DNA of 17,987 nt. Source: CALGLS01 sp045105695 (GTDB lineage: Bacteria; Bacteroidota; Bacteroidia; Chitinophagales; Saprospiraceae). Position numbers and translations under genes: made by a program. Position 1 is the first letter of the stretch, and each line of letters opens with the position of its first letter. Where the stretch lies: NCBI GenBank assembly GCA_045105695.1, contig JBGCDT010000268.1, forward strand, positions 1 through 17,987, given 5' to 3'. This document shows, piece after piece, positions 14,161 to 17,987 of the stretch. The notes beneath the pieces are model-generated. The model searched no databases. It saw nothing but the letters and a program-made list of their open reading frames with translations, and was not told the origin of the DNA.

Positions 14161-16353
14161 CTAATTAATCTCAATCTCCAAAGCCTTATACTTCGTCTCA
14201 TCACTTAAGATCAATTTGTATTTCCCAACAGGTAACATCAAGGACAAACGATCCTGATTAGTTGGAAACTCCAGTGCATCAACGGGCACTGCAAAATCTG
14301 TATCTTCCCCTGCTTTATAAGCCAATACTAAACAGGGATAAGTCATCCCATGTTTGTCTGGATTAAAAGAAAATGGTTTTCGATAACCGTTCATGGTTAG
14401 CCAATTCGGACGACCACTTTCTGTTGTTGAAGCAGGGTGGTGGATTTGCAGGTCTACTGTGTTTTCACCAAAAGTGATAAAAGGTTTGTTTTTGAATTGC
14501 CAAACTGTTGGCTCTTTTATTTTGCGTTTGCTGAAAAGTGGATGAGTGATCTCAGGACATTTTTCCGTTAGTGTCGCTTGGTCAACAGTATATGCATCTA
14601 CGCTCGCCAGTTGTTTCAACCAACCTGAAATGTTTTGTTCTGCAGCTCCTAGGTCTTCTCTCAGATTACTTTTACTACAGTAAACGACGACCTTTGCATC
14701 AGGGTCTTTTTGATAGAGGCGACTGATATTCATAGCCTTCGCCCACTTTCGAGAAACTTCATTCAGTGCTTCTTCACTAAGCCCAGAACCGACCGAACGT
14801 TGAACCACTCTTTTTGCTTTGCCCAATTCTGTTGGTGTAGGTTCGAAGGCATATAAATTGAAACCGAGTTCCAACGCTTTTCTAATCATGTCTCCAAACA
14901 AAGGTTCTCTTGTCAAACGACCGCTATTGAGAACAGGATAACCCCGCTCTGTTAATTTATTTTCCTTTGGACTCAAAGCCTCGATAGCTAAATAATTATA
15001 ACCTTGCTGATACAAATCTTCCAATAACTGAGTTGTAAAAGCTCTGTTCTGAGGATTAGGTGCGAATTCATTAAAGAAGACTGCTTTTTTATTTTCTGTC
15101 TGTTCTAGTAAATATTTTGCAGCGGGTAGTGGTTTGCTTTTGGAAAGCTCCGTTGCATTTCCAGCATTGTCAAGAACCTCGTCGGTACAAATTTTTTGAT
15201 AAGCAAAAGGCTGAGTAAAAGTTTTCGACAGCCATTCGTCAGGACGAATAAAATCATTCATTCGATAAATATCCCCAGGTCCTTGCATCAATTCATCAGC
15301 CGTAATATTTCCATTTATAACAAACTCTACACGTCGGTTTCTCTTACGCCCTTTTTCATCAGAGTTTTGTGCAACTGGTTTGGAATCACCAAAACCTTTG
15401 CTGCTTAATCGCTTGTCGCTGATACCTGCGTTCATCAGATAATCATGAACGGTCTTCGCTCTATTTTTAGATAAATCCGCGTTGTGTGCCTCATCGCCCT
15501 GGCTATCAGTATGCCCTTGTATTTGTATTGTTAGGGCCGGATTTTTTTTCATGATGCCAACCAACTTATTTAGTTCTTGATTGGACTCAGGAAGCAACTC
15601 GTATTTATCAGTATTGAAATAAATATTTTCCATAATGACAGAAGCTACTGAGCCGCTGATGTTGTAATAACGGCTAGGTTCATATTCGACTGCCGTACTT
15701 TCAAAAGCTTGTACAAAAACGTCATCAATGAAGAAGTAACCGATGTTTAATTTAGGAGGTTGTTTTTCATTCCAAAACTGACCGAGGTACATGTACTGCG
15801 TCGCTTCCGTAGCGATGAAGGTACCGAACACTTTTGTCCATTTTTCAGGTTCTACCAAAGTCTCAGTTGTCGCAGTCACTTGTGGCTGGCCTCGTAGGAT
15901 TTCCTTGTTTCGTTTGTAAATTTTATCAGTAAAGAAAATCCCAAAGTGCTTGCCGAGGAAAGTAGCCGTTGGTCTTTTCTTAGAATAATATTTGGGCATA
16001 CTGATCCAAAATTCAACATAGTACTTTGTACCTGGGACGAGTTTGGATCTCAGTTTTACACCTAGGTATTCAGCCCAGAAGGTTCCGTTGGTTACGATGC
16101 CTCCCATTTGTTTGCCGGAGTGTGGTGGAATTACCGTTAGGTTAGTGCTCTTGAACCTAGGACTGATTAAATCTGTAGAAGCCTCATTCGGGACCGTCCA
16201 ATTTATGGCCTGCCGTTCGAAGTCTCTCCCTGTTTTGTTTAGAAAACGAGAGGTGAAGTCTGCCGCTTCAAAACTAGAGTTAGGAACTAAGTTCTGACTA
16301 GTCCCTTCAAAGGCAAAAAAACAAAAGAGGCAAAAGAATAAAACTCTGATCAT
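14161..16353 (-). CDS. Large OmpA-domain protein: jelly-roll-like N-terminus, central OmpA, C-terminal ChaN/EreA-like domain
   Basis: The 730-residue precursor has a signal peptide (1-19, cut at TSQ-N). Residues 20-220 begin NLVPNSSFE and end FFIDDVFVQAFE, the pattern of a galactose-binding-like jelly roll. A complete OmpA C-terminal domain sits in the middle (about 240-346): YFNTDKYELLPES, IQIQGHTDSQG and LSKNRAKTV. D283 and R298 are at the 15-residue spacing of the diaminopimelate-binding pair, so peptidoglycan binding is likely. Residues about 420-600 (VFFNEFAPNPQNRAFT, YNYLAIEAL, GDMIRKALELGFNLYAFE) resemble the ChaN/EreA-like hydrolase group. The usual GExH-type motif reads NEFA here, so a key His is missing. 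A beta-rich end (600-730) follows. OmpA domains are normally terminal, so the central placement is odd. Activity unknown. Confidence 0.8.
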   Translation of the reverse strand: MIRVLFFCLFCFFAFEGTSQNLVPNSSFEAADFTSRFLNKTGRDFERQAINWTVPNEASTDLISPRFKSTNLTVIPPHSGKQMGGIVTNGTFWAEYLGVKLRSKLVPGTKYYVEFWISMPKYYSKKRPTATFLGKHFGIFFTDKIYKRNKEILRGQPQVTATTETLVEPEKWTKVFGTFIATEATQYMYLGQFWNEKQPPKLNIGYFFIDDVFVQAFESTAVEYEPSRYYNISGSVASVIMENIYFNTDKYELLPESNQELNKLVGIMKKNPALTIQIQGHTDSQGDEAHNADLSKNRAKTVHDYLMNAGISDKRLSSKGFGDSKPVAQNSDEKGRKRNRRVEFVINGNITADELMQGPGDIYRMNDFIRPDEWLSKTFTQPFAYQKICTDEVLDNAGNATELSKSKPLPAAKYLLEQTENKKAVFFNEFAPNPQNRAFTTQLLEDLYQQGYNYLAIEALSPKENKLTERGYPVLNSGRLTREPLFGDMIRKALELGFNLYAFEPTPTELGKAKRVVQRSVGSGLSEEALNEVSRKWAKAMNISRLYQKDPDAKVVVYCSKSNLREDLGAAEQNISGWLKQLASVDAYTVDQATLTEKCPEITHPLFSKRKIKEPTVWQFKNKPFITFGENTVDLQIHHPASTTESGRPNWLTMNGYRKPFSFNPDKHGMTYPCLVLAYKAGEDTDFAVPVDALEFPTNQDRLSLMLPVGKYKLILSDETKYKALEIEIN

Positions 16354-16396
16354 TTTAACTTGGATATAGATGAATTATTGACACTTACTAGTTTGA

Positions 16397-16410
16397 TAAC
16401 CAAATGGTTA
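16397..16410. promoter_or_regulatory. Operator-like dyad upstream of the OmpA-domain gene
   Basis: taacca-aa-tggtta is a perfect 6-bp inverted repeat with a 2-bp spacer, 43 nt before the minus-strand start at 16353, in the divergent region shared with folD. It may be a regulator site. No regulator is encoded nearby. Confidence 0.3.
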
Positions 16411-16549
16411 GCCAAAAGTTATTGCTATAAGGGATAATTTCTAACTAAAGGTATCTCTTCTTTATACGTTTACGAAAAGTAAAACGATACAAATGTGTAG
16501 AAATAGTATGGAAACTTAATTTGATTAATTGTGAAAATAGGAGTTGAAA

Positions 16550-16615
16550 ATGAATCCCCAAAATTTATTGTCTCTTCCCCCTTCAATACTTACCTTAGCT
16601 GCTCACAAAAAATAA
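16550..16615 (+). CDS. Possible 21-residue leader peptide upstream of folD
   Basis: An ATG at 16550 is preceded by aggag (16539-16543) at 6-nt spacing, one of the few Shine-Dalgarno-like sites in the window. It opens a 21-codon frame (MNPQNLLSLPPSILTLAAHKK) ending at TAA 16613-16615, 6 nt before the folD ATG and in the same frame. Position and ribosome site suggest a translated leader that could couple to folD. A frame this short could also be chance. No known attenuation signature is evident apart from a Pro-Pro pair. Confidence 0.3.
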   Translation: MNPQNLLSLPPSILTLAAHKK

Positions 16616-16621
16616 CATACA

Positions 16622-17500
16622 ATGCAACTCATAGACGGAAAACAACTCGCCAATACCATCAAAGAAGAAATTGCTGAAAAGGTCAAAGCCATTGCTGACA
16701 AAGGAGAGCGTGTGCCTCACCTAGCTGCCGTTTTGGTGGGTGACAATGCTGCAAGTAAATCTTACGTCGGCAATAAAGTTCGCTCCTGCGAGCAATGTGG
16801 TTTTGAATCTACATTGATTGATAAGCCAGCAGATATTTCTGAAGAAGCATTGTTAGAAATTATAGATGAGCTAAATAACAATGATGCTATAGACGGATTC
16901 ATCGTTCAATTGCCATTACCAAAACACATCAACGAAGAGAAAATAACTTTAGCAATTAAGCCTGAAAAAGACGTAGATGGATTCCATCCTGTAAACTTCG
17001 GTCGCATGGCTCAAGGCTTAGATTGTTACCTACCAGCAACACCTTTCGGCATTCTCCAAATGCTGGATCGTTACAACATCGAGGTGGAAGGAAAAGAATG
17101 TGTCGTCCTTGGTCGTAGTAATATCGTAGGTACGCCAATCAGTATTTTGCTTTCACGAAAAGCTTCTCCTGGAAATGCAACCATCACACTCTGCCACAGC
17201 CGCACAAAAGATGTAGCGAGCCATTGCCGAAGAGCAGATATCATAATTGTCGCTTTGGGAATTCCTGAATACCTGAAAGGGGATATGGTAAAAGAAGGAG
17301 CGGTCGTAATCGACGTTGGAATCAATCGCAAGGATGATGAAACTAGAAAGAGAGGTTACCGATTAGTAGGCGATGTAGATTTTGATGAGGTGTCTCCGAA
17401 GTGTTCTTACATCACGCCAGTACCTGGTGGAGTAGGGCCGATGACGGTTACTTCTTTGCTGATGAATACGCTGAAGGCGAATCGGGGGGAAGTGTTTTAG
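16622..17500 (+). CDS. folD: Bifunctional methylenetetrahydrofolate dehydrogenase / methenyltetrahydrofolate cyclohydrolase
   Basis: The 292-residue cytoplasmic enzyme interconverts 5,10-methylene-, 5,10-methenyl- and 10-formyl-tetrahydrofolate, supplying one-carbon units for purine and formyl-methionine synthesis. Landmarks: SYVGNK with Y48 and the catalytic K52, GFIVQLPLPKHI (92-103) with Q96, KPEKDVDGFHPVNFGRM (113-129) with D119, PATPFGIL (138-145), the NADP-binding loop LGRSNIVGTP (163-172), and TPVPGGVGPMTV (265-276). Length is normal. It stands alone on the plus strand. A 21-codon frame with a ribosome site precedes it, and TTAATTTG at 16516-16523 is one base off the Bacteroidota -7 promoter element. 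A weak terminator follows. Confidence 0.98.
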   Translation: MQLIDGKQLANTIKEEIAEKVKAIADKGERVPHLAAVLVGDNAASKSYVGNKVRSCEQCGFESTLIDKPADISEEALLEIIDELNNNDAIDGFIVQLPLPKHINEEKITLAIKPEKDVDGFHPVNFGRMAQGLDCYLPATPFGILQMLDRYNIEVEGKECVVLGRSNIVGTPISILLSRKASPGNATITLCHSRTKDVASHCRRADIIIVALGIPEYLKGDMVKEGAVVIDVGINRKDDETRKRGYRLVGDVDFDEVSPKCSYITPVPGGVGPMTVTSLLMNTLKANRGEVF

Positions 17501-17501
17501 G

Positions 17502-17536
17502 AAAAACTGTTAACTATTAACTTCGCTCAGTTTTTT
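17502..17536 (+). terminator. Probable folD terminator formed from a repeat copy
   Basis: aaaaactg (17502-17509) pairs with cagttttt (17528-17535) around an 18-nt loop, and the T run continues to 17536. The stem is weak (three G-C pairs), but it starts 2 nt after the stop. The loop and 3' arm are part of the ttaactattaac/ttcgctcagtt repeat. Confidence 0.5.
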
Positions 17537-17635
17537 GAAGAATGGTTAACTATTAACCGCTAACCATTGATTTCGCTCAGTTCGTTGGAAAACTTTTAAC
17601 TCTTAGCATTAACCACCAACCTCACTTAGTTCGTG
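17507..17635 (+). repeat. Three degenerate direct copies of a ttaactattaac...ttcgctcagtt unit
   Basis: Copy 1 (17507-17536) and copy 2 (17544-17588) share gttaactattaac and ttcgctcagtt. Copy 3 (17593-17635) is more diverged (ttaactcttagcattaac, then cacttagttcgt). Spacing between the two blocks grows from none to about 16 nt. A reverse-orientation copy lies at 17747-17788. Confidence 0.65.
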
Positions 17636-17704
17636 TATAACGAAAATTAAGACTTCACAAAGTGTGCGTTTGATTAAAACGAATAATAAAATAGTTTATA
17701 AAAA

Positions 17705-17761
17705 AACTTCGCTCAATTCCACAATCAGGTCATACGACAGATACGCGAATTGAGCGAAGTT
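17705..17761 (-). terminator. Terminator of the S9 peptidase gene (minus strand), built from inverted repeat copies
   Basis: A perfect 15-bp inverted repeat (aacttcgctcaattc 17705-17719, gaattgagcgaagtt 17747-17761) has a 27-nt loop. Read on the minus strand it is followed at once by a run of about eight T (complement of 17699-17706). It begins 35 nt beyond the TAG of the peptidase gene, so it can serve as that gene's terminator. Confidence 0.6.
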
Positions 17762-17795
17762 AAAAGTTAATAGTCAACAGTTAAAAGTCGCCAAT

Positions 17796-17987
17796 CTAAT
17801 CCTCTACCTCAAGACCATCCTTCCCCGCCAAATCCAAAACGAAAGCATAATCCATTGCCGTCTCTTTGAAACGTTTGAAGCGACCGGAAGCACCTCCGTG
17901 ACCAGTAGTCATGTTCGTTCGGAGGAGTAAACTGTTGTTGTCTGTTTTGAGTTCTCTGAGTTTTGCAACCCACTTGGCAGGCTCCCA
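17796..17987 (-). CDS. C-terminal end of an S9 prolyl oligopeptidase / oligopeptidase B-type serine peptidase (5' end outside window)
   Basis: The minus strand encodes 63 residues ending at TAG (complement of 17796-17798). The sequence WEPAKWVAKLREL, then LLRTNMTTGHGGASGRFKRF, then a C-terminal helix (ETAMDYAFVLDL), matches the end of the alpha/beta-hydrolase domain of family S9. The histidine in TGHGGASGR is the expected catalytic His of the Ser-Asp-His triad; the Ser and Asp lie outside the window. Members cut short peptides, often after basic residues (oligopeptidase B) or proline. Which subtype this is cannot be settled from the fragment, nor can its location, since the N-terminus is missing. 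Confidence 0.88.
   Translation of the reverse strand, partial: WEPAKWVAKLRELKTDNNSLLLRTNMTTGHGGASGRFKRFKETAMDYAFVLDLAGKDGLEVED

Noticed and set aside
15196..15408. Plus-strand frame opposite the OmpA-domain gene
   Set aside because: Antisense shadow of the conserved OmpA region.
17507..17788. CRISPR array
   Set aside because: Repeat copies are degenerate, of uneven length and spacing, one is inverted, and no cas gene is present.

Overview
The window looks like chromosomal DNA from a free-living Bacteroidota bacterium, plausibly of the Saprospiraceae/Lewinella type. That placement is inferred. The supporting signs are two secreted proteins with C-terminal type IX secretion (T9SS) sorting domains (YPNP-type start, GVY near the end), A-rich start contexts mostly lacking Shine-Dalgarno sequences, the N-terminus of the YebC protein, a Haem_bd-type CxxCH protein, and a monofunctional proline dehydrogenase. 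No phage, insertion sequence, tRNA, rRNA or CRISPR array was seen.

Layout. 1-113 is the 3' end of an unrecognised gene, closed by a good terminator. 114-827 is a long gene-free stretch with hairpin repeats. 828-2465 is a lone acyl-CoA carboxylase carboxyltransferase, closest by motif to the methylcrotonoyl-CoA type. 2553-4109 is a secreted repeat protein exported by T9SS. 4376-7295 is a tight three-gene unit: an ECF sigma factor, a probable anti-sigma protein with one inner-membrane helix fused through a long linker to a C-terminal beta-barrel-like domain, and a T9SS-exported cysteine-containing protein. 7595-8563 is a secreted or periplasmic protease with two DTG motifs. It converges with a membrane-anchored heme-binding protein (8565-9002, minus). 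Then come aroE and proline dehydrogenase (plus), a RidA-family protein (minus), a fatty acid hydroxylase/sterol desaturase-family membrane protein (plus), yebC (minus), a 730-residue OmpA-domain protein of unusual architecture (minus), folD (plus), a repeat-rich spacer, and the C-terminus of an S9 prolyl oligopeptidase (minus, running off the right edge).

How the genes relate. Most are unlinked housekeeping or metabolic genes: shikimate pathway, proline catabolism, one-carbon metabolism, translation support and acyl-CoA carboxylation. The one unit that reads as a dedicated system is 4376-7295. There the sigma and anti-sigma reading frames overlap by 11 nt and the secreted protein follows after 18 nt. 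I infer a cell-surface signalling module in which the anti-sigma partner may itself reach the outer membrane and the third gene supplies an exported partner or target. The other unusual protein is the OmpA-domain protein. It has a jelly-roll-like N-terminus, a complete peptidoglycan-binding OmpA domain in the middle, and a C-terminal domain that resembles the ChaN/EreA-like hydrolase fold but seems to lack its active-site histidine.

Intergenic DNA carries strong hairpins. Bidirectional terminators lie between convergent genes at 11254-11295 and 13142-13182. Others precede start codons at 7543-7580 and 2515-2540. Dyads lie in the divergent promoter regions.
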